Source: Eubacteriales bacterium mix99
GTDB lineage: Bacteria; Bacillota; Clostridia; Caldicoprobacterales; DTU083
Reading direction: 5' to 3'
Length of the DNA: 64,000 bases
Assembly (NCBI GenBank): GCA_038396605.1
Contig: CP121690.1
Location: 248,001-312,000, forward strand
The notes beneath the pieces are model-generated. The model searched no databases. It worked only from the letters and a program-made list of their open reading frames with translations, and had not been told where the DNA came from. Shown piece after piece: positions 53,398 to 62,710 of this stretch. Numbering within the stretch: the stretch's first letter is position 1; every line of letters starts with the position of its first letter. Position numbers and translations under genes: made by a program.

Positions 53398-53819
53398 TTG
53401 CTGTAAACTTGCCGAACCCCCCTGTAAATCATGCGATATTGTCCTTGCACAATCTTCTCAAAGGCAATATGCATACCGATAGGAAAAACGGATGCGCAAT
53501 CTCCTGCGCTTCACGCCATTGCACTCCCAATTATAGAGGAGATTCGACAGGATTTTTCCCCTGAATCATGGGAAAGTCGAAAAAAGTCATTTATTTATAT
53601 ATATCGGTTGTTCCATTGGAAAATTTACAAGGAACTTCCCTTTCTTATTTTGATACCGGATGGATGGATGGTGCAGGCAGAATCCATACAATGAAACGCA
53701 GCGGGATCAGGGCATGGGTTAATGCACATGAATCAGAATAAATCGGGCCGCACAGGAGTAGTAATAGGTAGAAGGAACGGCCCTGTGCAGGGGACAGCAT
53801 ATATAGAAAGGTGTATCGT
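53398..53819. other. Gap between GH78 and YibQ-like genes
   Basis: No gene was recognised. It contains dispersed element copy B. An IR of GCACAGG/CCTGTGC lies near 53745-53790, just before the YibQ-like gene. No clear promoter for that gene was found. Confidence 0.4.
53526..53578. repeat. 53-bp dispersed hairpin element, copy B
   Basis: It matches 26365-26417 at 41 of 53 positions, including TTTTTCCC, AATCA, GGGAAA and AATTATA blocks. The minus strand reads a possible -10 TATAAT at 53530-53535, 133 bp before the GH78 start. Confidence 0.6.
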
Positions 53820-54719
53820 ATGAAAGAGCATAAAATAATTATAATCCAAAAAAAAACGGTTCAGGCCGTTTTGGCAGTTTTGCTGGGCATCCTTATCATG
53901 GCGGGGATACTGTATGCTGTATCCCATCATGAGGAATCATCGGCACATACACCCAAAAACGTGCATGGAGCAGTTACGGTAAATGATCCGGAACATAACG
54001 AAGCAGCAGACCGCACTGATAGGAAGGACAGCCCGCCTCCCACTGCAAAACTTGCCATTATTATAGATGATATTGGCTCCACCGATTCGGGCCTGGATAA
54101 GATGCTGGCCATCAAGGAACATCTGACCTTTGCTGTCATGCCTTTTCTGGAAAACACTGAAAGAGATGCCGTGAATGCCTATGAAAACGGTATCGAGGTT
54201 ATCGTCCATTTACCTATGGAAGCGAATGGAGGAAAAATAAGCTGAGTAGGGCCAAGACCAATCATATCCGGGATGACAGGCGATGAAATAAAGAAACTCA
54301 CCGCCGAGGCAATCAGCAGCGTTCCCTATGCGGTAGGGGCCAATATACATATGGGATCGAGGGCAAGCAGCGATAAATCTGTCATGTCGGCTGTATTGGA
54401 CGTTTTAAAGAAAAAGAACATGTACTTTGTGGACAGCCGCACAACAAGGCACCCCATTGGAAAGGAGGTTGCCGACGAACAGGGCGTATTGTGCTATGAC
54501 AGGGATGTGTTCCTGGATGGGAAGCAGCCCAAAAGCTTTGTGGTGAAACGTCTGAAGCAGGCCGGGGAAATTGCCCTGAAGAAGGGATTTGCCGTTGCAA
54601 TCGGCCATGCAGGTATTGAAGGCGGGGATGTCACGGCTGAAGCGATCACTGACATGCTGCCCGAGTTCGGGGAGGAGAATATCCAGCTGGTTTTTGTTTC
54701 GGAATTGGATCAGCGATAA
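53820..54719 (+). pseudogene. YibQ-type divergent polysaccharide deacetylase interrupted by an in-frame TGA
   Basis: One continuous reading frame of about 300 codons with a single TGA at 54243-54245. The N-terminus has a membrane anchor (VLAVLLGILIMAGILYAV) followed by a charged linker. The deacetylase domain starts AKLAIIIDDIGSTDSGLDKM and has PFLENT and VHLPMEANGG. After the TGA the frame resumes with VGPRPIISGMTGDEI, as in the family, where a Trp commonly precedes this position, so TGG-to-TGA is the simplest change. The rest (VGANIHMGSRAS, YFVDSRTT, GHAGIEGGD) is intact. GAAAGG precedes ATG 53820; ATG 54273 could restart translation. Genes elsewhere in the window use TGA as stop, so recoding is unlikely. 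Confidence 0.8.
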
Positions 54720-54787
54720 AGAGGAGAGCCTGCCCGACAGATCATTCCTGAGTTCCACCCGGTATACATACTTCTCTGAAGAGGAAG

Positions 54788-54816
54788 AATGCAGATGACA
54801 TGCTGCATTTATTTTC
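54788..54816 (+). terminator. Weak terminator after the YibQ-like gene
   Basis: AATGCAG (54788-54794) pairs with CTGCATT (54803-54809) and is followed by TATTTTC. It overlaps the stop codon of the convergent GDPD gene. Confidence 0.4.
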
Positions 54817-55624
54817 TGAGATAGCATGACAAAAGCATTGGCCAGTCCGTCTGAATTACATCAAATCCATAACGGACCAGCCATCCCCAGCCGTCCTCCG
54901 GATCCTGAAACATGGAAATCCGGTCATCGTGACCCCCACCCAGCTTTTGCGTATCGTCCAGATTGATGGAATTTGCCCATAATATCCATCCTCTGTCATG
55001 CGCCTTCCGGATGTTTGCCTCCTGCAGCAGCGAACTGTTCTCTTCCTGGAAAACCATCTCCATGCCAATCACGCGGCAATTCAGCGGAAAAGCCCGATCG
55101 ACGTCTTCCTGCCTTGACACAATGGGCATATACATATATTTCGAGCCGATCGATTGCATCACTTCCGTTTCCTTTGGGGAGGAATGTCCTTTCAGGATGA
55201 TCTGATCCTGCATCTGAAAACGGTCCAGGTGTGGAATCAGCTCTTCAAAGAAGCCCCAGCTTCTGTCAATGTTAATCAGGCATCGTCCCTTGAACTGTTC
55301 CAGTACATCATCCAGCCGGTTGACCTTTTGCCTGGTTGGATAATGGATACAGTTATGCAGGGAAAAGCTCAGGATTTGCCCGGAATCCAATGTATTCAGA
55401 CGCTGGGAGGTACCCAGCAGAGCAGGTTCCTGATCCGTATGAAACAAAAAATATTTACCGTCCGTGGAACGGACCACATCCATTTCCAGAATATCGGCGC
55501 CCTGAAGCAGGGCATTTTCAAAAGCAGGAATGGTATTCTGAATGACATTCCCCCCGCTGCATCCCCGATGGGATGCAATCAGTACATTTTTCTTCTCCCT
55601 GGCAACCTTAATTTTTGCGATCAT
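54809..55624 (-). CDS. Glycerophosphodiester phosphodiesterase-family protein
   Basis: 271 residues, soluble. The GDPD barrel start is visible: IASHRGCSGG, NTIPAFENALLQGADILEMD and VVRSTDGKYFLFH. Two usual residues are changed: Gln replaces Glu in the ENT motif and Thr follows the second catalytic-region His where Asp is typical. Activity may therefore be altered. It is the last gene of the LplB/LplC-type importer operon, 39 bp after the AraC sensor gene. Hydrolysis of an imported glycerophosphodiester or a substituted glycan is a possible role. Confidence 0.82.
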   Translation of the reverse strand: MIAKIKVAREKKNVLIASHRGCSGGNVIQNTIPAFENALLQGADILEMDVVRSTDGKYFLFHTDQEPALLGTSQRLNTLDSGQILSFSLHNCIHYPTRQKVNRLDDVLEQFKGRCLINIDRSWGFFEELIPHLDRFQMQDQIILKGHSSPKETEVMQSIGSKYMYMPIVSRQEDVDRAFPLNCRVIGMEMVFQEENSSLLQEANIRKAHDRGWILWANSINLDDTQKLGGGHDDRISMFQDPEDGWGWLVRYGFDVIQTDWPMLLSCYLRK

Positions 55625-55663
55625 AAATCCTTCTTCTTTCTCAGCCTGAAAGCTGTTTTATTC

Positions 55664-58048
55664 TCAGTCACCCAGTTTTTCACTGCTCAACACTGCTCCG
55701 CTCCTGTCCTCCCTGCTGCCTTTTTTCCGATAGGCAGAAGGGCTGAATCCCATGACACGCTTATATGCCCGGCCGAATGAGTTGGATGAAGTATAACCGA
55801 CGGCCTGTGCAATCCCGCTTATGGAACTTTCCCCTTTATCCAGCAGCTCGTTGGCCTTTTTAATCCTGAGGAGCTCCAGATAAGTTGAAAAATTACTCGC
55901 AAACCACTCTTTGATGAAAACAGAAAGATAACTTTCCGTCATATGAAACTCTGTGGAAAGTGAGGTAAGGCTAAGGGAACTGTCGGTAAAATTTTCCTGG
56001 AGGTACAAACGTAGATCCCGATAAAGTAAACTTTGCTGTTTGTTAATTTTTTCCCTGGCATCCCGGCACAGAGTGTGGCATGTCTCCCTTAAAAACTGAA
56101 AAAATTCCGTGTCCGGGACAGCATCTGCATGATAATAGATTTCCTCATCTTCAGGGGAAGGCACATAGCCTGCACGGACCATGGTTTCCAGCATCTTGTA
56201 ATACAGGACTTTTTTCATAAAGGAACTGACATTTCCCGTGATAAAATGATCCCGGTGGATCTGATCCAACAACTGCGCCACATCCCGTTCATTGCCAACA
56301 GATATTAAATTCAGCAGCTTTTCCTCCTGAAAAGAGGAATAAGACAGGGAAGCCATGGAAGAGGGGAAGTCTATGTATTCCAGAATATATCGCTTTCCCT
56401 GCTTATTTTCCGAGAGCATTACCTGCTGTGCCTGGAAAAAGGATTCCGGGACATTTTGCAGCTTTTTCTGGGGAAGTCCAAGGTAAAAGAACGGATCGGC
56501 GCCACAGGTACTTTTTATATGGGAATAGAGATGATAGTACACTTCCAGCGCATCCGGATCCTGTTTCCTTTTTTCCGGAATCTCCTGGTGCATGATTTCA
56601 AGAAGAGCAAAAATGTTCGGCCCGGGAACTTCGATCCAGACAAATTGACGATTGAGTTTCAGATCCCGCAGGGCAGCGTTTAAAACATTTTCGGCATCTC
56701 CCAAACTCTGGATATCCTCAAAAAGGCGAACATAAACTCCACGGAACAGTACGGTATCTCCTATACAGAAAACATCCCCCATGCAGGAAATGTGATAGGA
56801 AGAAAGAAAGTCCGAGGTCTCTTCCATCGTCATGGGCTCACCGCTCAAAAGCTTTGAAGCCATTATTTTTTTCAGGCGCTCACTGCTTGCCGCTACATTC
56901 TGTTCCAGCTCTCTATTTTTGCTGTAAATGTGGGTCATGGCATTGTCAATTGCCCATAAACCGTTACGGATGGCTGAATTCTGCGGAAAATGCAACAGAG
57001 AGGGATCTATTTCAGGAATCCGGTTTACAATTTTACGGAGAGGGCGCTGATTACAATAATAAAGGAAGACAGAAATCATGATTCCTGCCAGAAACAATGC
57101 AGCAAGCACCAAAATGACAACCTTCAACACCTCATTTGCCTGCTGGTTGAATACCTTGTCAGGAACAGCGCCTACCAGGATCATGCCATGATCGCCTATA
57201 TGATATTGATACATTACAAAACCATTATACTGCAGGGTATGGGAAGAGCCGGCACTTTCAAGGGCATTTTCCAAGTCTTCCGAAATGCCCCCGCCATCAT
57301 GCTGAATGGATTCCTTATCCTTTTTCAGAGAGCAAAGAGGGACCCCTTCCTGATTCAATATCCAGACATTGGATGCCCCTGTGGAAAAAATGGGAGAAAG
57401 AAGCTTTTTTATTCCACTCTCCCCGATAAAAAATACGGTTTGTCCCAGTTCCTCCGTACTTTTCAGGTCCAGGAAAGGAATCCGATATATCAAGGAATAA
57501 TCCTGATTCGACCCCAAAGCAACCCATTCGGAAGGCAAAACCTGCTTCCTGTAACTTATGGGGAAAACGGTCTTTATCCAATCCTCAAAATCTGCATCTC
57601 CATATTGAAAATAGCTTCCATAATAGAGCTTAAGCTTAAAAAACGCTTTGTTATGGGAAAGTATCAAATGGTTGAACCGGCTGTATATCATATAGTCATC
57701 AATCAGTCCGTTGGTATCGGGAACCCTGGAAAGGGATAACTCCGCAATATCGGGAACCACTCCGGATATATCGGTCAGGGGATCCATGCAGGTATTCAGG
57801 GTTTCCACCATATTCAGGGTATCGGCAAAATCATCCGCTGCGCAAAGGCTCCGTTCCAGATCTTCGGATGCCGTCCTGATCATCTGGTAATTATACTCAT
57901 CCAGCTGTCTGGAATTGTTTTCAAGCACGAGCAGATAGATGCTGATACCCATGACTGCGGGAATCAGCAGCATGGAAAACCAGGAAACAGTAAATTTCAG
58001 TAAGGAAGGATTTTTCAGATGAAAGTCTTTTTTAATATGATAACCCAT
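55664..58048 (-). CDS. Membrane-anchored AraC-family sensor-regulator
   Basis: About 794 residues. TM helix 1 (FSMLLIPAVMGISIYLLVL, about 24-43), an extracellular sensor of roughly 260 residues, TM helix 2 (VVILVLAALFLAGIMISVFL), a long cytoplasmic linker, and a C-terminal AraC HTH (SLSTEFHMTESYLSVFIKEW, then SGIAQAVGYTSSNSFGRAYK, GFSPSAYRK). It is one-component: sensing and DNA binding occur in the same chain, as in many Firmicute oligosaccharide loci. ATG 58048 has GAGGGGG about six bases upstream. It probably activates the permease operon of which it is the fourth gene. Confidence 0.9.
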   Translation of the reverse strand: MGYHIKKDFHLKNPSLLKFTVSWFSMLLIPAVMGISIYLLVLENNSRQLDEYNYQMIRTASEDLERSLCAADDFADTLNMVETLNTCMDPLTDISGVVPDIAELSLSRVPDTNGLIDDYMIYSRFNHLILSHNKAFFKLKLYYGSYFQYGDADFEDWIKTVFPISYRKQVLPSEWVALGSNQDYSLIYRIPFLDLKSTEELGQTVFFIGESGIKKLLSPIFSTGASNVWILNQEGVPLCSLKKDKESIQHDGGGISEDLENALESAGSSHTLQYNGFVMYQYHIGDHGMILVGAVPDKVFNQQANEVLKVVILVLAALFLAGIMISVFLYYCNQRPLRKIVNRIPEIDPSLLHFPQNSAIRNGLWAIDNAMTHIYSKNRELEQNVAASSERLKKIMASKLLSGEPMTMEETSDFLSSYHISCMGDVFCIGDTVLFRGVYVRLFEDIQSLGDAENVLNAALRDLKLNRQFVWIEVPGPNIFALLEIMHQEIPEKRKQDPDALEVYYHLYSHIKSTCGADPFFYLGLPQKKLQNVPESFFQAQQVMLSENKQGKRYILEYIDFPSSMASLSYSSFQEEKLLNLISVGNERDVAQLLDQIHRDHFITGNVSSFMKKVLYYKMLETMVRAGYVPSPEDEEIYYHADAVPDTEFFQFLRETCHTLCRDAREKINKQQSLLYRDLRLYLQENFTDSSLSLTSLSTEFHMTESYLSVFIKEWFASNFSTYLELLRIKKANELLDKGESSISGIAQAVGYTSSNSFGRAYKRVMGFSPSAYRKKGSREDRSGAVLSSEKLGD

Positions 58049-58073
58049 AGGTTCCCCCTCTTTCATCATAACA

Positions 58074-58104
58074 GGATAGACCATTTTCATGCAATGGTCT
58101 ATCC
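58074..58104. repeat. 11-bp inverted repeat between binding-protein and AraC genes
   Basis: GGATAGACCAT (58074-58084) and ATGGTCTATCC (58094-58104) form a perfect stem with a 9-nt loop, 26 bp before the AraC gene start and after the solute-binding protein stop. There is no T-run. It could stabilise the upstream mRNA end or attenuate the regulator gene. Confidence 0.55.
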
Positions 58105-58127
58105 CCATTTAACCTTTTTTAAAAAAA

Positions 58128-59867
58128 TTATTTTGCCCCGTAATATTTCCTCAATACCGTCAGGTAGTCTTTCAGACCCATATCCTTTAATTCTTTCAGG
58201 TAAGCATCCCAGTCCTTATCCAGGCTGCGGGTTCCCAGAATAAACTCCGTGTTTGCCCTTTTGATATAGTCGTTGAAAAGCCCGGAGTCTTCCGTCATCT
58301 TCGAGATCGTTTCCTTATCACTCCATACAATAGATGGAATATTCAGGGACTGATAATAAGACTCATACATCCTGGCTGCCTGCATCAGAATAAAGGTATT
58401 GTTGGTGTTATAGGTGGATTCGTCGTCCGTTACCGCATAACGAATCTTTTCACTGTCCACTTTCGGCACCATGTTCTCACCAAAGCGGAAATTATCACTG
58501 TAGGAATTCTGAAGAACCTTGACAGACTGATCCGCTCCGGAAAATGCGGGCTTATCCACCATTTCATAGTTCACGCCCTTTTTCATTCCATATGCATTGG
58601 CAAAGGTCCCTTCTTCTCCCGTCCAATAATCCAGCCATTTCATGGCCACCTCCGGGTATTTGCACTGTGAGGAAATGGCAGAGCAAAGCCGGAACACGAT
58701 TCCGTTGTCCGGCACAGCCTGATGACCGGATGGTCCCTTCAGCGGACCAATGGGAACATAATCCGTCCAATTCAGGACGCCTGTGTCAATAAATCTGCCC
58801 TGGAAAAAGGAAGGCACGGCTCCCACCAGAAAATCCTCTCCCTTTTTCTTATTGACAAGAGCTTTCAGGGAATCGCCATCCTGGGTATAGGTCTCTTCTG
58901 CGTAAAACAATCCTTCTTGATACAAATCATTCAGATAACGAAGTCCTTCCTTCCAGTCATCAGTGATGGGGGCAAATACCAGCTTGCCACTGTCATCGAT
59001 ATAGTAATAATTATCTCCTGTCATCTGGAAGCTGTCCATAATATACGGAACAGGATCCCCTTCTGCGCCAAAGGAGATCATAGGGATTTCGTCCTTTTTC
59101 CCATTGCCGTTCAAGTCCTTGTCCCGAATCTGAATCAGATAATCTCTGAATTCCCCTGTTGTTTCAGGAACCTTGCCGCCAAGCTTCTGAAGCCAGTCAT
59201 TATAAAGAAACATCTTATGGGTGTTCCTCATATGAACGCCGACATCCGTTTCCATCAGGGTATAGATATTCCCGTCATGGGAGGTTAAATATTCCTTATA
59301 TTCCGGGTTTTCCTCCAGTACCTTTTTGGTATTGGTTCCCTGGGATTCGATCAGATCGTTAAGCGGCAGTAAAATTTTACTTTCCGTTGCCGTCTGAACC
59401 TGTTCCGGGGTTAAATTGGTCAGATACATATCGGGATATTCCCCACCGGCAAAAGAAAGATTCAGTTGAGTGGAATATTCTTCTCCAGGCACAAACGTCC
59501 ATTTGATATGTACTCCGGTTTTCTTCTCATACTCTGTTATCATGGTGTTTGTCTTCGGATCGGAAATATGTTCCCTTTTGCCGGTCCATGCGGTAAGTGT
59601 CACCGGATTGGTTACAATGGGAAATTCATTGGGATCGGAAACCTTGATTTCTTTTCCGGATGAAGCCTTGCTGCCGGAAGCTGATTCAGTGGCAGAATTT
59701 GGCTTGCCGTTGGAATCCGAGGGCTTCTGTGACTTACCGGAACAGCCTGTGATCAGAATAGCAAGGCACAGAGCTGAAATAAGAGCTGCTGCTTTCTTCT
59801 TCTTCATAACTTTCTTATTCATAACTTTCTTATTCATAACTTTCTTATTCATAACTTTCTTATTCAT
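58128..59867 (-). CDS. ABC transporter solute-binding lipoprotein (LplA type) with repeated N-terminus
   Basis: 579 residues, typical of the large LplA/YtcQ binding proteins. The first 20 residues are four copies of MNKKV followed by MKKKK. Then come a hydrophobic signal (AAALISALCLAILITGC) with lipidated Cys near residue 42, and a Ser/Lys linker. The mature protein includes TAWTGKREHISDPKTN, YPDMYLTNLTPEQVQ and ADRNGNGKKDE-like calcium-site sequence (DKDLNGNGKKDEIP). GAGGGGG lies six bases before the first ATG, so translation should start at repeat 1. It follows the two permease genes. Confidence 0.92.
   Translation of the reverse strand: MNKKVMNKKVMNKKVMNKKVMKKKKAAALISALCLAILITGCSGKSQKPSDSNGKPNSATESASGSKASSGKEIKVSDPNEFPIVTNPVTLTAWTGKREHISDPKTNTMITEYEKKTGVHIKWTFVPGEEYSTQLNLSFAGGEYPDMYLTNLTPEQVQTATESKILLPLNDLIESQGTNTKKVLEENPEYKEYLTSHDGNIYTLMETDVGVHMRNTHKMFLYNDWLQKLGGKVPETTGEFRDYLIQIRDKDLNGNGKKDEIPMISFGAEGDPVPYIMDSFQMTGDNYYYIDDSGKLVFAPITDDWKEGLRYLNDLYQEGLFYAEETYTQDGDSLKALVNKKKGEDFLVGAVPSFFQGRFIDTGVLNWTDYVPIGPLKGPSGHQAVPDNGIVFRLCSAISSQCKYPEVAMKWLDYWTGEEGTFANAYGMKKGVNYEMVDKPAFSGADQSVKVLQNSYSDNFRFGENMVPKVDSEKIRYAVTDDESTYNTNNTFILMQAARMYESYYQSLNIPSIVWSDKETISKMTEDSGLFNDYIKRANTEFILGTRSLDKDWDAYLKELKDMGLKDYLTVLRKYYGAK
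59808..59867. repeat. Four 15-bp tandem repeats that carry the start codon
   Basis: The unit (ATGAATAAGAAAGTT on the minus strand) begins at 59867, 59852, 59837 and 59822. A further ATG lies at 59807. Because the unit is five codons long, copy-number change keeps the frame and only alters the basic N-region of the signal peptide and the number of possible starts. Confidence 0.9.
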
Positions 59868-59936
59868 AATTTACCCCCTCTTTTTTGCATATACTTTTGG
59901 ACTCCGGACATTTATCTGCGCGGCAACGCGTCGCAC

Positions 59937-60833
59937 TCAGCCCTTAACTGCGCCAATCATCACTCCTTTTACAAAATACTTCTGGACAAATGGATAGATT
60001 AGCAGGACAGGGAGCGAAGACACAATAATAACGGAATATTTCATCAGATTCTGCCGTTCCTGTAATGCCATGCTGGTATCCAGATCCATAAATTCCAGTT
60101 TGGCGGAATTGGTAATCAAAATTTCACGTAAAATAATGGACAGCGGAAACTTTTTACGGTCCGTAAGATAGATCAGGGCTGAGAAATACGAGTTCCAGTT
60201 CCCCACCGCGTAAAATAATCCGATTACTGCCAGAATCGCCCCTGAAAGTGGGAGTACAATGGAAAACAGAAACTGTATGTTTCCGCAGCCGTCCAGTTGT
60301 GCGGAATCCCAGAGCTCGTCCGGAATTTGCGTCTGAAAGTAAGTCCGCATTACGATCATGTTATAAACGGACATGGATCCCGGAAGAATAATAGCCCACA
60401 TGCTATTCAGCATTCCCAGTCTGCGGACCGTCAGAAATGTGGGAATCAGCCCACCGCTGAAATACATGGTAATCATGCAAAGCGTCATCATAAAATTGCG
60501 CATGGCAAAATCCCTGCGTGATAGGGGATAGGCACAGCAAACAGTTAAGGTAAGGGAAAGCAGAGTGCCTGCCGCCATGTAAATCAGGGAATTGACGTAT
60601 CCGGTCCAGATATCCTTATATTCAAACACCGCCCGATAGCCGGCCAGGGAAAATTTCCCCGGCAGCAGGGAAAGTCCCATCACCGTGGTATCTGCCGAAA
60701 ATGAAGCGGATACAATAAATAGAAGCGGATACAGCAGGATAATAAATATCATGATCAATAAAAAACCATTTACAACACAAAAGATTCGATCCCCTGATCC
60801 GTAGTTCTGATATTTTTTTGAATTTGTCATCAT
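59937..60833 (-). CDS. ABC transporter permease (LplC/YtcP type)
   Basis: 298 residues, six predicted membrane helices. The EAA loop ELWDSAQLDGCGNIQFLFSI carries the usual Gly, and the C-terminus FVQKYFVKGVMIGAVKG matches LplC-like permeases. AAGGGGG precedes the ATG. The gene begins 10 bp after the LplB-like gene. With that permease and the LplA-type binding protein it forms a complex-oligosaccharide importer; the ATPase is not encoded here. Confidence 0.93.
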   Translation of the reverse strand: MMTNSKKYQNYGSGDRIFCVVNGFLLIMIFIILLYPLLFIVSASFSADTTVMGLSLLPGKFSLAGYRAVFEYKDIWTGYVNSLIYMAAGTLLSLTLTVCCAYPLSRRDFAMRNFMMTLCMITMYFSGGLIPTFLTVRRLGMLNSMWAIILPGSMSVYNMIVMRTYFQTQIPDELWDSAQLDGCGNIQFLFSIVLPLSGAILAVIGLFYAVGNWNSYFSALIYLTDRKKFPLSIILREILITNSAKLEFMDLDTSMALQERQNLMKYSVIIVSSLPVLLIYPFVQKYFVKGVMIGAVKG

Positions 60834-60843
60834 GGTTTCCCCC

Positions 60844-61782
60844 TTACCAAAGACTGCTTTCCGTCAATGCCTTTGTTACCCTGTTTACAAGCAACAGCAT
60901 GACAATATTCAACAGGGAAACGAACAGATCGATAGCTGCACCCATGGAGTATTGAGGCATCGTGCTTGCAATACCCTGCTTGTATACATAGGTACTGATT
61001 ACCTCAGAAACCTTCAGGTTCAGATTATTCTGCATCAGATATATTTTTTCATAGCCTACATTGAAGATACTCCCACAACCCATGATAAACGTGATGGCCA
61101 CCGTTGGCAGGATACCGGGCAGGTCAACATGCCAGATTCGCTTCAATATCCCGGCACCATCCACAATAGCAGCCTCATGCAGCTCAGGTGAAACCCCGGA
61201 AAGGGCAGAAATATAAATGATGGAGTTGTAGCCAATTCCCTGCCATATGCCGGACCACACGTATATATGAGAAAAATATCCCGGTTTTGACATAAACTCG
61301 ATGGGGTTCCCTCCAAAAAGCTGAATGACCTGATTGATCACACCAGTCTGTTTATTCAGAAACTGCATGATGATTCCCACCATAACCACAGTGGAAATGA
61401 AGTGTGGGATATAGCTTACCACCTGGATTGTTTTCTTAAAAGCCGCTGATCTCATATAATTCAGCATCAGTGCAAAGATAATGGGAATTGGGAATACTGC
61501 AAGACTGTATAAATTCAAAACCAGTGTATTTCTCATTATTTCCCAAAAAGAATAGTAGGAAATAAACTTCTTTACATACTTTAATCCAACCCAGGGACTT
61601 GCGGTAATGGACCTGGCCGGCGAATAATCCCGAAAAGCAATCTGTACTCCATAAATAGGAATGTATTTGAAGATGATAAGATATACCAACGGTAATATAA
61701 TCATAATATAAAGTCCGGGATTGGAGCGGATATTGTGTAGATATTTTTGCAGCAAAGCCGGCTGGGCTTCTTTTTTCTGCAT
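60844..61782 (-). CDS. ABC transporter permease (LplB/YtcO type)
   Basis: 312 residues. The N-terminus LPLVYLIIFKYIPIYGVQIA followed by FRDYSP is diagnostic of LplB-like permeases. Other features are WVGLKYVKKFISYYSFWEIM, the EAA loop ELHEAAIVDGAGILKRIWHV, and a final FVSLLNIVMLLLVNRVTK. AAAGGAGG precedes the ATG. It is the first gene of a five-gene operon (permease, permease, binding protein, AraC sensor, GDPD) with a promoter at 61827-61854. Confidence 0.93.
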   Translation of the reverse strand: MQKKEAQPALLQKYLHNIRSNPGLYIMIILPLVYLIIFKYIPIYGVQIAFRDYSPARSITASPWVGLKYVKKFISYYSFWEIMRNTLVLNLYSLAVFPIPIIFALMLNYMRSAAFKKTIQVVSYIPHFISTVVMVGIIMQFLNKQTGVINQVIQLFGGNPIEFMSKPGYFSHIYVWSGIWQGIGYNSIIYISALSGVSPELHEAAIVDGAGILKRIWHVDLPGILPTVAITFIMGCGSIFNVGYEKIYLMQNNLNLKVSEVISTYVYKQGIASTMPQYSMGAAIDLFVSLLNIVMLLLVNRVTKALTESSLW

Positions 61783-61826
61783 GGTAAAACCTCCTTTCAG
61801 TATGTCTGCCTGTTTTACTCACATTC

Positions 61827-61854
61827 ATTATAGGTATCCCCTTTGAAAAATCAA
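61827..61854 (-). promoter_or_regulatory. Promoter of the LplB-LplC operon
   Basis: TTGATT (61849-61854) and TATAAT (61827-61832) on the minus strand with 16-bp spacing, about 45 bp before the permease ATG. Confidence 0.55.
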
Positions 61855-61912
61855 TCTTCAATTCTTTATAAGACTGCAATATTTTAGATTTTCATAGAAA
61901 AGTACAATAGAA

Positions 61913-61956
61913 AAAACCACCGGACAGAAAGAACATGATCTGACCATAGTGGTTTT
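61913..61956 (-). terminator. Terminator after the TetR gene
   Basis: AAAACCAC and GTGGTTTT form a stem with a long loop, and on the minus strand TTCTATT follows. The remaining part of 61883-62125 contains no recognised gene. Confidence 0.4.
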
Positions 61957-62125
61957 CCAATGGTGGCCTGCGCGTCATATCCAGAAAGGCCTGCCATGCA
62001 GATGGTGACAGGCTGATCCTTTGAAAACAGCAAATTTATGGTTAATTGAAATAGCCCCTTGCCTCCTCCAAGGGTGAAGTACAATGAAAACTGCAAACTT
62101 ATTGCCCCGCTCAAAGAGACAGCCT

Positions 62126-62710
62126 TTATATTCTTACGATATCCAAAATGGCTTCGATATCAGGCCTCTCGTTGATATCAGGATGCTGATACATGATCTG
62201 CACAGTATATCCGATCAAGGTGTGCCAGAATATATCTCCCATCTCCTCTGGATTTCCCGGCCGGAACTCTCCTGCATCCTGTCCTTTTTTTATCAAAGGG
62301 CCAAAAAACTTCTGGCCATACTGGTTCAGAAAATAATTCTCCTCCTCATCCATGCCCAGATCCCCATTGATATATCCCATTATCAGAACACGTAACGGGG
62401 GTTGATAACCCGTCACTTCATACTCCAAAAGTAGCCTGGCAGCAAATAAGCGCAAAGATTCGACAGCTGTCGGCATTGTATAGACTTCTTTCTCACATTG
62501 ATGAACAATATCCCGGTAAGCAAGCAGGAGATCTTTTTTTGTATCAAAATATTTATACACCAATCCCTTGCTGATCCCCGCAAGATCAGCAATCTCAGCA
62601 ATTGTGGTATTGGCATAGCCTTTTTTGTCAAACAGCTTCAGAGAGGCATCCAAGATCTGCTTCTTTCGTAGTCGCGCAATTTTTTCTCTTTTTTCAATAG
62701 ACATGGTCAT
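62126..62710 (-). CDS. TetR-family transcriptional regulator
   Basis: About 194 residues. N-terminal HTH ILDASLKLFDKKGYANTTIA followed by EIADLAGISKGLVYKYFDTK is typical TetR; the C-terminal helical domain is ligand-binding (EYEVTGYQPPLRVLIMGYIN). The start at 62710 has GAGGT seven bases before. An in-frame ATG at 62746 is less likely. It is divergent from an Old Yellow Enzyme-type reductase gene, the likely target, with a palindrome in the shared promoter region. Confidence 0.9.
   Translation of the reverse strand: MTMSIEKREKIARLRKKQILDASLKLFDKKGYANTTIAEIADLAGISKGLVYKYFDTKKDLLLAYRDIVHQCEKEVYTMPTAVESLRLFAARLLLEYEVTGYQPPLRVLIMGYINGDLGMDEEENYFLNQYGQKFFGPLIKKGQDAGEFRPGNPEEMGDIFWHTLIGYTVQIMYQHPDINERPDIEAILDIVRI

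Noticed and set aside
61884-62114. 76-codon minus-strand frame downstream of the TetR gene
   Set aside because: It runs through the proposed terminator and has no coding character or ribosome binding site.
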